Below, piece after piece: positions 47,789-59,533 of a stretch of 64,000 bases of DNA. The notes beneath the pieces were generated by a model. The model searched no databases and was not told where the DNA came from. It worked only from the letters and a program-made list of their open reading frames with translations. The number at the start of each line of letters is the position of its first letter. The first letter of the stretch is position 1. Both the position numbers and the translations under genes were made by a program. The DNA is from Roridomyces roridus (Eukaryota > Basidiomycota > Agaricomycetes > Agaricales > Mycenaceae): NCBI GenBank assembly GCA_029378245.1, contig JARKIF010000023.1, positions 744,001-808,000 on the forward strand. The letters are read 5' to 3'.

Positions 47789-50321
47789 CTAAAGCTCGTC
47801 GGAAGACAAAGCGTCGTAGGTGGGACACAAGTCGTCCCAAGCCGCTGCGATTTCGTTCAGTCAGCCCAAAGCCAACTACCGTGATACAAACGTACTGTTC
47901 TGTGTCTCCGTAGAGAGCGTGTCAGTGTCTTCGGCAAAGACGATTGCGAGGCCACTAAAACGGCGATGAGAATTCGGTGCATGGGGTGGGGACAGGGAAG
48001 CATACAGTTCGAGATGGAAGTCGATGTGGCTGGAAGATGTATGAGACCCAAGGAATTCACTTCAAGAGACTGAAGTATGCTTACCAATGCAGGATCCAGC
48101 TGATCGGCGTATTCAAGTCAGTCGCGATTCAAAATCTACCAAATGCATAAAGGCTTACGGGCCAGCTAAAAGGCAAACGTAAGTTACACTCGACGAGAGC
48201 CGGTTGAAAACTTACCGTTATCCGTAACGAAACGAATCGTAGTGTTGTCAGTCGTGCTCGTGCCGGTGCTGACAACGTCACGGATGACCTGAGTTGAGCA
48301 AGAATAAGAATACAAGCTAGCAGGGAAGACACAGAATACGCACGGGGTTGTCGAAGTTGTACGTGTCATTCCCAGCACTCTTGATGACGAAAAAGTTGTG
48401 CTGAGGGCAGCTTAGCATGTGTAATGTGTAAAGAGAAATAGTGCGTACCCCGTGCAAATGGAACGGATGTGGGGCACCCGCCGAGCCTCCAGGAATCGAC
48501 AGCTCGACAACGCTATTGGCGGGCAGAGTAAACACACTCCCCGTCGGCAACAACTCCGTCGCAGTCTTCGCCCCGCTGAGGATCTGCAACAAAACAGGCA
48601 CAGTCGGCGGCGTGAACGAATCCCCGTTGATCTCGAACTTGAACGTCGTAAAGTCGAGGCTGATAGCGAGGTTCATGACGACGTCAGCGCCACCTGCGAC
48701 GGCCGTGCCAGGCACCGCGGTGGCAACGAGCGGGTGCAAGTCCGTTTCGACGAGAGCGGCGGTGGAGGTGCTGACGTTAGTCGTGGGATCGACCTCGTCG
48801 GCACCGACGTAGCGAAGGATGGCAGAATTGATGCCGTTGTCAAAGCCCGAGGTACCGCCGTTGGCGACAGTGCGGATCCAGTAGTTGTCGACGGCCTGGT
48901 CGGCGGTGAGCACGAAGGAGTAGCGTTGGCCGGCGACTAAGAGGAAAAGTGAGCGGAGAGTGTGTCGGGTTGAATGGACACTTACAAATTTGGATCGAGT
49001 CGACGGTGAGAGGTTCAACGTTGACGCTGTCCACCTCGATGATAGTCATGGTGTGGCCGTCAATGGTGAATGTAAAGTTGGGATCTGAATACGACGGATG
49101 AGAAAATGAGTGCAGCGATAGAGTGGGACTGACCGCAGGCAGTGTTGACCATACGCATGCGGTATCGCTGCCCAGACGTGACACTAATAACAGCCAATTG
49201 GGAAGTGGGCTGCACAACAACATGAGTGGGGAACTTCAGCGAAAGAAGAGCAACGTACACCCCCTGCGAACCGTCCGAGACCGTTGATGAGCGTGGAGAT
49301 GAGCGTAGGAACAAGGCCAAGAGTCGACGCCGGGCCATGATCTAAACAGAAAAATCAGTAGGGTCTTGTACATGGCTGGGGCACCTACACCAGTCCGCCA
49401 GAGTGATCACGGTCGTCTCATCATCGACGTCTGAGAGGAACCAGTTAGTTGAGGGCAGAATGTCGGGCAGGACGGACACACCGTAAAGATCGGCATGCGG
49501 GTCGCTCGGGTCGTAGACGACCAGAGGGCCACGCAGACTAGAATGCAAAGTAAGATGGGGGCATCAACGGTAAAGCGAGATTCTTACCCGTCGCAGTATT
49601 GTGTTGCTGGACAATGGAAATTAGTCCACGAGGAATGAAGAGAGTAAAGGAAGCATGTAAGTACAAAGATGACTGTGGTACCCTACAAGCCGTATGTCAG
49701 CAGCGCACGTAGCAAGGAAGTGACAGATAATCTCACAGAAAGTTCCCGCCTGGTCGTTTGTAGGGAAAGTGTACAAAAAGGAATCGTTGACGGCGATCGG
49801 ACACTGTGAGTCTCTCAGAATCTGGAGAAGACTGGGAAGAGGGAGAGACACACTTGAGTGACGAAGGCGACGCCATCTTGGTAGCTGTTATTTGGCTGGA
49901 AGAAACCGTGCCAGTGCTGGCAATCGCTCCGTTTAGAGACGGAGACAAAACAGAGATTGAGAACGCACAATGGTACTGCTGAGCAGCATAGTTTCGTTCG
50001 TCAGCGAATCGACTACGTTGACGTTGAATTCGTCGCCCTGGCGGTGAAAAAAAAAGGATGAGAGTCGGCATGTGGCAGTGGGATTGAACGCATACCTTGT
50101 TGCCAGAGACGAGAGGGCCCGGTGTTCCCCCATTTACAAGCACTGCTCTGGAAAAGTTCAACAACTGCGTCGGCGTTGAGAATGGCTCACAAACTCACTG
50201 TCGGGTAAATCCATCTGGAGACACATCTCCGTTAGTCAGAGTAAGAGTGCCAGTGGGACCGATCGCAGCGAAGGCGGTGGAAATTAAAAATGTTGTGGCG
50301 AAGAGAGAGGAACGAGACATA
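47789..50321 (-). CDS. Laccase (multicopper oxidase)
   Basis: Start ATG 50321, stop TAG 47791-47789, more than ten introns. Signal peptide [17 protein letters not shown]. All four copper signatures are present: L1 [21 protein letters not shown]2 [20 protein letters not shown], L3 [14 protein letters not shown] and L4 [20 protein letters not shown]. The residue ten after the L4 Cys is Leu, the axial position that in laccases correlates with middle redox potential (known rule; not measured here). The three cupredoxin domains are complete, and the C-terminus ends SSDEL. The enzyme oxidises phenols with oxygen outside the cell and may act in lignin breakdown, pigment or fruiting-body processes. 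Confidence 0.93.
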
Positions 50322-50387
50322 TCGGGACTAGGGAGAGGAGAGGGAAGGACTGACGGGATCTGAAGTTGGCCTGTCTGTCGACCGAGA

Positions 50388-50393
50388 CTTATA
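50388..50393 (-). promoter_or_regulatory. TATA box of the laccase
   Basis: Minus-strand TATAAG, 67 bases before the laccase ATG. Confidence 0.5.
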
Positions 50394-50727
50394 TCTCGCT
50401 TCAGCTCCGTCAGCTCGCATGATTCCATCTCATCCGCAGTCGAAGGCTCCGGGCGGCCGAACTCGCTTGGGACATCTTTTTTGTTTCGATTGGGCGTCGC
50501 CATGGGGCTGTGACAAGGCTGTGAGTTAGTTGTGCGAGCTCATAAACTTACTGATGTGAGAACCCGGATACCATCAAATTGCAATAAACTCTGAGAGCGA
50601 GCCGTCGGAACGGGCCCCATCCCGTCGCTGTTTTGTTCTGATTTGGGCACAGGAAGCTCAGGGCGCCTGGACTGCGGATTTGCTGCGCACTCTGCGCATA
50701 GTGCGGTCAATCGGCGTCCTGACTTCA

Positions 50728-50733
50728 TATAAG
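50728..50733 (+). promoter_or_regulatory. TATA box of the small secreted protein
   Basis: TATAAG, 65 bases before the ATG at 50798, in the region shared with the divergent laccase. Confidence 0.45.
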
Positions 50734-50797
50734 CCTCGCAACGGATGGGAAACACATCACATACCGTTCAATCCCCACCCTCCCTCCTTCAATAATA

Positions 50798-51133
50798 ATG
50801 TTGTCCAACGCCGTCCTCTCACTTCTGTTTGCTTCCCTTGTGGCCGCAGTGGTCAGTCTTCCCACTCCTCCCAAGTCGCTGCTTGCTTACCTGTCGCAGC
50901 CCCAAGACATCCCCCCGCCGTTCACCGTAACGCGCACCTTCAAGACTATCACAGATGTCGCGCCGTTCATCGTGACACAAACGACAGTCTTCACTTTCAC
51001 GTACGTCCCGGGCGCTCTTGAGGCCCTGGAGGCTGATTGCAAACGTCTCATAGCCCGAGCCCGACGACGAGCATCGCGTTCCCCACTGGCTCGCCAGTCT
51101 GAGTCATTCCATTCGCTGCAATTGGATGCCTGA
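50798..51133 (+). CDS. Small secreted protein of unknown function
   Basis: A single exon of 111 codons. It has a clean signal peptide (LSNAVLSLLFASLVAAVVS, cleavage probably after residue 20-21), a short Pro-rich stretch (QPQDIPPPF), a Thr/Val-rich segment (TVTRTFKTITDVAPFIVTQT) and a basic C-terminus with RARRRASR, a possible dibasic processing site. It has a single Cys and no known domain. The leader, TATA box and 477-base divergent spacing from the laccase make it likely to be a real gene, perhaps a small secreted effector-like protein or cell-wall component. The role is not predictable. Confidence 0.55.
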   Translation: MLSNAVLSLLFASLVAAVVSLPTPPKSLLAYLSQPQDIPPPFTVTRTFKTITDVAPFIVTQTTVFTFTYVPGALEALEADCKRLIARARRRASRSPLARQSESFHSLQLDA

Positions 51134-51521
51134 ATACGAGGATTCATCCGTGGTTAACATACGTACTATACTAATACTTCAAGTCGAATGTACATACTTT
51201 GTGTTGTCCGTCCAGCTGTATCAAGCGGTTCATTCAAGTCCCGGGGATCACAGAAGCACCGGGTGACGGCTACGGGCCCAGCGAAGAACTGAATCACGAA
51301 GAGCGGTCGAGTGCAGCAAAGAAGACTGGATGCGCATGCATGAATGATGATGGTGGCCAGAAGCGAGATGACAACAAGTCAACAAAGCCAAAGAGTTCCT
51401 GATCAGTGATCTGATGCATAGCAATTTGCCGAACTCGGCCCTGTTTTTGTTTGCGCCGGTCGGATTCGGCTCGATGGGGCGCCGCGTTCGTTGAACACGG
51501 AGTAGACAAGCATGAATTTAG
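51134..51521. other. Intergenic, nothing recognised
   Basis: 3' flanks of two convergent genes; no frame or repeat of note. Confidence 0.3.
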
Positions 51522-54500
51522 TTATACCATCCCCTCGCCCATCGGCAAGAACATATACTGATACGAAGCCGATTCAGACGACGGCTCGATCCCCGCCTGA
51601 CCATGCTCAACCAGCGCCAACATCTCCTCATACTCCTGAATCGCTCTTTCCCCAATCACCGCATCCAACTGCTGCAGCAAGCCAGCTGCCTGCGGTGTGG
51701 AGAACAGATCGAGTGAATATCCGAGGAGTTTGAGGTCCATCTGGAAAATCCGGTCATTCTAGCCGGGCCTAGGGAGAGCGGCTATACCGCGTAGACGGGT
51801 ACAAGGTAGGGCTCTACAGAGAAAGCCTGTTCTCCCTAGACTCGGTTAGAATCGGTTAGAACCGCGTATTGGCACCCGCTTAACTCAAGCGAACCGCATT
51901 GGGAATATCTGATGGCCCCGTCGCAGCCATTGCTAGCTTCCCCCGGCCATTGCTCGGCCATATTGTGGGTATTCATTTATGGGCTGCCTCGGCGCACGCT
52001 GCACAGAAGTACGTGGAAAGGAATGAGATTCAAATATGAAACACAGCTATTTATATACAAGGCACATAACAGACATAAAAAAGTCAAGACAGTCGAGCAT
52101 GTCTTGCAGTCGTCGGCCACCGCGGAACTTGCACTAGGATTGGAGGGGAAGCCCGAAGAGTTGGCAAGGGGAAGCAAAGCATGGTATGTAGTGATTCTTG
52201 CAGGCGGTCTTGAACCTTGAACTTGAAGACAAAGCACCAGAAGACTCGGAGACAAGACGGAAGGGAGAGAGAGGGAGAGGCGAAGGGGATTTCGATGAAG
52301 GGCGTCGTCTTTATACCACGGCATCCATCTGGCGCCCGCTGTCTGATGGAGCTGATGGTTGCATATGAGCATGTCGGCCGCACTTCGGCAAGTAGTTGAG
52401 GTCATTCGCCAATCGTTCGCTGTCGTTCGGGACCAATTCACAGCATGGTTCTGTCGAACATCGTCGTAGGCGGCTCTATGCGCTCTACGCGCCATACGCG
52501 TACGTCAAATTTCTAGGTAGAACGGCCAGTTCTAGGGAACTAAAAGCAAGTTCCAGATGTCGCGCGTTATCCTGCAATTAATCCGCCTCAGTTTAAGGAA
52601 AATAAGATAAGATGATGGACTCACGTCCTCGTAGCCGCCAACAACCCCGCATCCGCCTCTGAGTTCCCACCAACTTCATCCGCACAGAGTTGCGCACATG
52701 CATATATCATGGACCACTGTATAGGGGTGCAACGGCCCTTGGCCTCGGGGAAATAAGGCATCGCGCGCGCGAGAAAGCGGATAGACTCCAGCGCTGTATC
52801 TCGCGCTTGATTGCGAAGAAGGCGGAGCCTCGTCTGCGCCTGTATCTCAATTGCGTCCAAGACACACGCCGGAATGCCTTCACACATCCGACGATTCAAC
52901 TCGTTGTATAATGCCAAAGCTATGGAGCTGAAGCCGAATGCCGCTCCATAGCCGCACGAGCGCGCGAGGTTGTGTACTTCCGCGTTGAGAGCGCTGTGTG
53001 GGACGAGGTAAGGCCCGGGATCGTTGAGACCCCCAGATACAACGGCGTCTACTCGATCGAGAATGAGGGAGACAAAGGTGCGGAACAGGGATAACGAGGC
53101 GAAGAGGTTGAGGACGGCGGTTTCGGAGAGTGTGTAAGGGCAACTCTGCACACTGAGGATACGCGCTCAGCCTGGATAGAGGGGATCCGAAGTGTGAATA
53201 AAAGAAATACGAATACATCCTGCAACGCACCTGGATAGAGGGGATCCGAAGAGAAATCACTCTAAGGAACCCTCTGCCCAGGTACGGCCTATATACTTAT
53301 CTAGATCGATCCTTATCCGACGGGAGCACATGGCGGGAGGCGGATCTTTGATGGATGCATATGGCGCGAGCGATGTCGCATGCAGTATCCCATCGTGATC
53401 GGAACAACGATGATCCGGGGAAGGGTGATGGACCGAGGCCGGTGGAAGAGGCGCGAGGGCGAAGGGGAGTGGAGACCGAGGGGGAGAGGTGAGGTCCGAG
53501 GTCCGACGGATCGGAGGCGTCGGAGGTACCGGAGGACCGGAGAGGGTGCGGAACGGGAGTTCCCCTTACAGAGTGGGTGGAGGCGTGGGTAATCTGTGTG
53601 GATTGAGGTGCATTATATGTCCGCGATTTAGAACGAGACGTACCCCCAATGATACTTTCTGACAGTTCACGTCCGACGGAAGACATATGCCACATGTCTG
53701 AGGTCAATTCGTCAGGCAGTCTGCGCGGGACGAAAAGAAGGACGTACAAGATAGCATTCCAGGCCAAACCATCGTCAACCCCGGTGTGCTAGCAAGGCAG
53801 GCCACCGCTGCCTCCAGGGACGGAGGCGCGGGGCCACAGAGGAGTAACTGGTCGTGGTGCGTGCTTCAGTGTTGTGTGATTTATGAGAGCAAACAGTCAA
53901 GATATCTAGACGCACAACAAGATGGGCGTTCTACGCCCCATCGCCATACTTGCGTCCGCCATCTATATGTTCATGTTAACGAGTGAGAAGAGAATTGTCA
54001 TCGTCGCACTTACGAGAAACCCAGCCCACCAGGCAGCGTCGGCTCGAGAACATCCGGCCGCACGCCACGTCGGGGCCAGCGCACGCACATGGGAAAAATA
54101 CGCGCCACCCCAAGGCCTCGAAGGCGAGCACGCACTCCAAGGTTGCCCACCCCCACAATGATCCAGAAGGTCGAGAAAGTAACAAGACAAAGCATTCTCA
54201 TGCGAAGGCTGGAGCATAATCCCGGCGTCCCAAGCGGCGGATAAGGCCTTTTCGTGTAGAGCTTGACACGCGCGCACGCGGCGAACACCACATAATAGGA
54301 GTTCCGAGCTGGAGAGGAAGATGTGGTCTCGAACGGATCGCGGAAGAATACCAGGACCGAGCACAGCCTCGTCGAATGAGACGAGCGCGGCCAGCGCTAT
54401 CATGCAGAGGGCCAAAACACGCATTTGTGGTGGTAGCAGCTCAATATGGAACGATACGCTTCGCAGGGATGACTTGATGGGTACGAGCGTCAGAAGAGGG

Positions 54501-54980
54501 TGTTGGTCTTGCGGAAGCGAGGGGAAACCTGCAAGTGATTAGTGACTCATTCCTCGGAAAAGTGGCACCCACAATCAAAGCAGTGTTCTATGAATCTGGG
54601 AGTAAGCTCAGGGCCGCTATTCGCTGCACTCAGACTGGGAGCGTTGTCCGATGGAGTGGAACTCAGAGAGACTGCGGAACTCGAGGTCGTTGGCCGAGGA
54701 TTCTTGCGGGGACGCCCGCGCGGAGCAGGGTTGGTTGTTGTACATCTGAAGAGACTTGAGGAGACTCGAATCGAATATGTAGATTGGGACGCACATGATC
54801 TCTTTCTCGACGCATCGAGGACAGGGTGCTCCGTTGGGCTGCGGATGGCACAACACACGACGAGCCTGAGTGCTCTTGGTCAGCGATTAGTTTCGATATG
54901 AGACGGGGGTTGACCTTGCAAGAGTCGCACGCTGGGGGTTTCTTGGATTTCGGCTGGGTCGACATGAAGGTGGAAGCCAA
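51522..54980 (-). CDS. Zn2Cys6 fungal-specific transcription factor (model approximate)
   Basis: Start ATG 54980 (an in-frame Met lies five codons later). The first exons give a complete binuclear zinc cluster, PPACDSCKARRVLCHPQ followed by GAPCPRCVEKEIMC (C-x2-C-x6-C-x8-C-x2-C-x6-C), and then an AT-hook-like PRGRPRKNPRP. Downstream exons carry the middle homology region: MRVLALCMIALAALVSFDEA, CQALHEKALSAAWDAGIML, TLSETAVLNLFASLSLFRTF, FGFSSIALALYNELNRRMC and TALESIRFLARAMPYFPEAK. A last exon (about 51740-51522) has GLLQQLDAVIGERAIQEYEE and LPMGEGMV. Zn2Cys6 proteins bind CGG-type DNA half-sites. Joins between 53.3 and 54.2 kb and across 51.74-52.62 kb are unresolved; the latter gap is unusually long for an intron here. 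A 22-base direct repeat (53171 and 53230) sits in non-coding sequence. Confidence 0.65.
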
Positions 54981-55898
54981 GAGCTTTAAGGGTCACATGA
55001 TTGTATCCACTGATTGTCAAGCAATTTGATTGCCGGCATCAGTTTCAACAGCTTTTTGCGCAGCAGCCTAATCAAGCCCACGTTGGGAAATTTCTGTGCG
55101 AGGCACAGCACTAGCATCCTCGTTCTCCACCACGACTTTTACAAATTTTCCGAGATGATGCAAGAACATCAGAGATCTGCGTAACGTACACTGACTCACA
55201 TCTGTGTTCGAAACAAGTTAGTCTGACTCTTTGAAGCCGTTTGCCGCTGACGTCGTCACCGTTCGACTCGGGTTGGAATCGAGCTTGAGGTGGCCCTCGT
55301 CGTCAACTTCCCCTTTAGCATTTTTTTCCACCGAAAATTCAATGAGCCGCATACCGATCACCAGGGAGTTTGGAGGAAGTTGTGTGGTCCAGACCATTGC
55401 AGTAACTCCGCAGGGAGTTCAAGGACAATGAGGGTACCTGGATATGTGGATTGGAATTGGGTGCTCGGGCGAGACCTCGTGAAGGCATGAGACTGCTCGG
55501 AGCGAGATGATGGTGGAAGGCAAGAGAGGAGAGCCGGACCTTCGGCTGACCATGCGTCCAAATCCGATGATTTGGTCGGATCAAATGGTCCCGTCACCAT
55601 TCCGATTTCAATTTTCTCCCACCCTCGGGCCTCCACCACGCTCTTGTGTACCCGGCTCTTGCCGCGACGGGCCTTCGCTCGCTGCCTTTTGCGAAATCGA
55701 CAGCATACTCGATCTGTACCTCGATAACTGTCCGTGTGGATTCCTCAGGAGTCAGAGGCTGCGGCTCGCTACGGCGCAATCCTCGCTCTCTCTCGAGTTT
55801 TGACTTCGTTGGTTTCTGCTAGAGGCGACGGCCTTCACAGACTCTGTGCCTCAGGGTCGTCTTCCTCGCTTACTGCGGCAGCTTTGCAATGTCTGGAA
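54981..55898. other. Intergenic, nothing recognised
   Basis: Upstream region of the zinc-cluster gene. Small frames on both strands overlap without motifs. Confidence 0.3.
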
Positions 55899-56877
55899 TA
55901 GAGGGTATTTGCACGGATAATTCTATTTGGCAACCCCCGTGCCGGCTGTACGGGGGTTGTCAAGTAACATTCTTCTATTTGGCAACCCCGAGAGATAAGA
56001 TAAAGGCTTCACGGGTTGACTTTCTGTCACCCGGCAAGGCTGATACATCAACTGTCTGAGTGCAGGAACTTGTGAGCCCGGGAGGTGATCTCCTGGCCTC
56101 ACCGAGTCTTGCTCGGTCAAAAAGAATGTTTGCCGAGACACAGTCATGTTGTGATGAGATTTTCATGGTCCCGCTGCATGCCGGGACTGGGGCCTGGAGG
56201 CTCCCATTGTGCCGGCAGCCCGCCGAGTCTGAGCAGCCTCGGGATCATCACAATCGACATCGGCAAATTTGGGCAAGCAGGAACTGGCCTTGGAGCAGTG
56301 ATTGAGATCAATATTCACACATCTTTGACCATGGGATGGCAGGCCTAATCAACACGGCAGTAGCACCGATTGTCCCAAAGCTGCTGCGGCATCACTCGGC
56401 AATCCCACTGCTTCCATCCCAAATTGTTGCAATATGAATCTTATCTACCCACAACATTACGTAAATGTCTTTCGGCGACGACTGGCAACCCCCCCGTGCC
56501 AAAGAACCGGGGTTGCCAAATAGAATTATCCTATTTGCACCCTGCCAAATTCTCGATTTTTATCTCCCGAAACTCGGCTAACATTTTACTGGAATTGAGG
56601 AGCTCCATCCCATCATTCTCCGAGTATGTGTCGTAAAGTGTGCGCAGAATAGATGTGGACAGGCTCTGAGCTGCAGTCTAGCGCAGATAAAGTCTGCAGG
56701 GCCCTCACCAGTGGGAATCCGTACAAGATGGAGTGGTTTGCGGCAAGGAGTGGTCAATTTCTGAGCATACCGCGCGGCACGCAAACACCTCTTTGCACTT
56801 GCTCCACACCATCATTTTCTGAGAACCGGCTAACATTTTCTCAAATTTGAGGAGATTCGAGCTGCAAATACCCTCTA
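55899..56877. mobile_element. Outer miniature inverted-repeat element, interrupted by another
   Basis: TAGAGGGTATTTGCA at 55899-55913 is exactly reverse-complemented at 56863-56877. The left copy is directly followed by the inserted 617-base element with its duplicated TATTTGCAC. Without the insert the outer element would be about 350 bases. Inside, CGGCTAACATTTT occurs twice (about 56575 and 56827) with GAGGAG nearby. No coding capacity. A target duplication was not clear apart from the TA start. Confidence 0.55.
55915..56531. mobile_element. 617-bp MITE with 23-bp inverted repeats and 9-bp target duplication
   Basis: The left end 55915-55937 starts GGATAATTCTATTTGGCAAC. The right end 56509-56531 is its perfect 23-base inverse. 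TATTTGCAC stands directly outside both ends (55906-55914 and 56532-56540), a perfect 9-bp duplication such as Mutator-like transposases make. A further internal copy of TTCTATTTGGCAACCCC lies at 55973-55989. GC-rich hairpins (CAACCCCCGTG...CGGGGGTTG) follow the left end. No ORF could encode a transposase. Confidence 0.88.
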
Positions 56878-57067
56878 ATGTCAATCCCGGGCTGGCAGCG
56901 CTAGCAGTACTCGTATCGAAGAGTCTCGCTAAGGCCACGTAAAGGCGTAAATCCGGGGTATCCACGCCACACACTTGGGCATAGATTCCAATCAATGTCC
57001 GATCGACTCGTTAAATACACGTTTCGCGGGGTTGCCTCTCGCGACCATCTGTGTACCCCCCCACTCA

Positions 57068-58284
57068 ATGACCTCTGCCCTCGGGATCGCGGAAGTCCTC
57101 GACCACATCATCGAATTCCTAGACTCCTCATCCGATTGGCGCGCATGTGCGCTCGTGCAGCGGTCATGGGTGCAGCTCGCCCAATCTCGCATATTCGCCT
57201 CCGTGAATTTCACATCGCAAAACGACGACTTTGGTCGGCTTCTGGCAGTCCTGGACACCTCGCCGCATTTGGTCTCCTCCATTTCCACACTCTCCGTCGA
57301 CAGAATCAACATCGCTCGGGCGCCCGCTGATTTCCACCGGATTAGCGCTCTGGGATATACATGCCTCACGCATCTCGTGCTGTTCGGTCTTCCCACCATT
57401 TCCGCGCCACACATTTTCTCCTCGATAAAGACGCTGGTCGGAATCCAATCATTGACCTCTGTCCTTCTCGATGGCACGTTCTTGACTCCGGCCCAGTCGT
57501 TCGACATCTGGGACGGGTGTTCGGCTAGCATTCGAAGGCTAGCTTATGCCCCGCCGCGGGCAGCGGCATCATTCAACGCTTCCAACCCAGGACAACTAAC
57601 CAAAAAAGTCAGACTAGACTCGATATTCTACGTCGGCCCCGTATGGTGGTTCAACCACCCCAACAGCCGATTCGACGTCTCCTCGCTACGCGCCCTCAAG
57701 TGGTTTGGCGGCGCCGAACTACCAGCGGACATCCTCCACGCAGCGAGGAACTCTCTCGAATGTCTGTCTGTGAATGTATTGCCTGTACGTACGCGTTGCC
57801 CCGGCGTTACCTCACTCTCATTTATTCGCTGGTCACGTAGACTCCGCACAGCCCTGTCGATTTATTCCCCTTCCGGCACCTCAAGCGTCTGGAGATCTGC
57901 ACCTCCTTGACGTGTCCCTCCCTTCCCAACCTATGCAAGACGATCCAGTCCCTTCCGGCGCAGAGCCACGCCTCGCTCGAGGTTCTGCGGTTCAGCATTG
58001 ACATCGAGTCGACCGTTCCTCCTCCATCTGCTGGGTCGGATGGGTCGTGGGACACGGACACCGGAATCTGCGCTTTGGTCGAGTTCGGGCGACGGATCGA
58101 GGATGAATTACAACTCGATGCAGGAGGACAGAGCGCTAAATTCCCTGCGTTACGTCGAGTGGATGTGAGTATGCCGATACCCACACCGGCGCTTGTCAAG
58201 GAGTGTGGGGAGTATTTCCGGATGAGCGTGAACAAAGAGGGTGTTCGTATTCGATGGGGTGAGTTGCTCGTTCTCTTTTATTGA
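57068..58284 (+). CDS. F-box-like/LRR protein
   Basis: ATG 57068 to TGA 58282-58284, one evident intron (GTACGTACG at about 57784 to TCACGTAG near 57840). The N-terminus ALGIAEVLDHIIEFLDSSSD followed by WRACALVQRSWVQLAQSRIF is an F-box-like motif as seen in hundreds of agaricomycete proteins. Leu-rich stretches follow (LSVDRINI, LTHLVLFGLPTI, LTSVLLDGTFL, LRALKWFGGAEL, HLKRLEICTSL, SLEVLRFSIDI). Length about 385 residues, normal for the group. It is probably an SCF-type adaptor with an unknown target. A possible last small intron at the end (GGTGAGTTG near 58259) could extend the C-terminus. No neighbours in common pathways. Confidence 0.75.
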
Positions 58285-59137
58285 ATGTGACGCTCAAGTT
58301 CAGTTCCATTAGCTGCTTGGAGGTATCGAGATTTGTTCTGGTATTTGACAGAGACTGCATGAGAGTCCATCACATCTCGACTCGAGTGCTTGTTATTCAA
58401 ACATCCAGTCGCAACGCTCCTACCGAATACCATCCCGTAGATGTGTGGGTTCGATTACTCGTTTGCCATAGTGCGAGCGCCGCGTTTCTTTCATGTCCCT
58501 ACCGCGCGAAAGTGCGGGTGGCTTCGTTCGTCAGCGCCGTCTGATTTGCTTGTTCAACCTTGTAGATGTCATGATACTGGTAACTCGAAATAGCACATGG
58601 TCCTCCACTCCTTTACAACAGCGGAAATGCGAGTTCGAGACCTCCTTCCGCCATAAGTACTTTTCCATGTGGGCCGATTCACAGTCCGGGGCATCATGTA
58701 CGCATCCGGGGAACTTCGATCGCGGCTTTTTATTTTGTTCAGTTGTCATTGCGCCGTCTGCTCCATAGACTATACCGATGCCAGTGAGACAGACGTTCAC
58801 GAGTGACTCACGAATGAAATCGCTGCAATGTCCTCTTGTTGTCATGAACACCATCAGTCCCTCAGCCCGCGTGAACCCGGTTCTGGAAGTTCGGCCACAG
58901 CTGCTGTATCGCGGCCATCATCTTCGGCCAACAACATGGTTCCGCACCAATCCTCTGATCCGGATTGCTTGCCAACACTTGCCATTCCAAGCGGAATTAC
59001 CGAAATTTACCGTACACGGCAAGTCCTGTCAAAATAGACGCCGAGGGGATGCAGGGTATAAATCCAATGGGGTGAGCCTCTTGTCGTACTCCAGGCAACC
59101 CTCCAAAGCTCGCTTCATGCTCAGGCCACAACGATAC
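58285..59137. other. Intergenic, nothing recognised
   Basis: Short frames only. A TATA-like ATAAATCC near 59059 precedes the weak gene call at 59138. Confidence 0.3.
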
Positions 59138-59533
59138 ATGTCTACCCCTTGCCCGCCTGCGTATCCAGGACACTACTACCACGCGCCTCCGCCGCCTTAC
59201 GTCCTCGTTGATCCCCACCCGATTCCCACCTACCAGGAGGCGTCCCGGGCATCTCGGACCTCAACCAAATCTGTCGACCGTGATGGAACAACCCCAACTT
59301 TGGTGAGTACTAGTTGCTGTGATGTTGATTCGAGCTTATGCACCTTTCGGAAGCGGTCCTCCATCGAGCTCATCATTCACCGTGTCTTTGGCTCGCCCTG
59401 TCGAGCCAGGTGGTCACATGTCATGGTTGCGCCGGGGACATAGAAACACAGTGAGTCTCTTCAAATATGGGGTATTTGCTTCTTCTAAATCATGCAGGTA
59501 AACGATTGGAATTGCATCCACGGTCACACTTGA
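59138..59533 (+). CDS. Possible small Pro/Tyr-rich protein
   Basis: ATG 59138 opens STPCPPAYPGHYYHAPPPPY and VLVDPHPIPTYQEASRAS, a composition seen in small basidiomycete hypothetical proteins. Read without introns it ends at 59443 after 101 codons. With two small introns, one of them uncertain, it could reach GHMSWLRRGHRNT and stop at 59533. No domain or signal peptide. The support is composition and a TATA-like sequence only, so it may not be a gene. Confidence 0.3.

Noticed and set aside
53171..53251. 22-base direct repeat 59 bases apart as a possible element end
   Set aside because: No inverted ends or target duplication; a simple local duplication in non-coding sequence.
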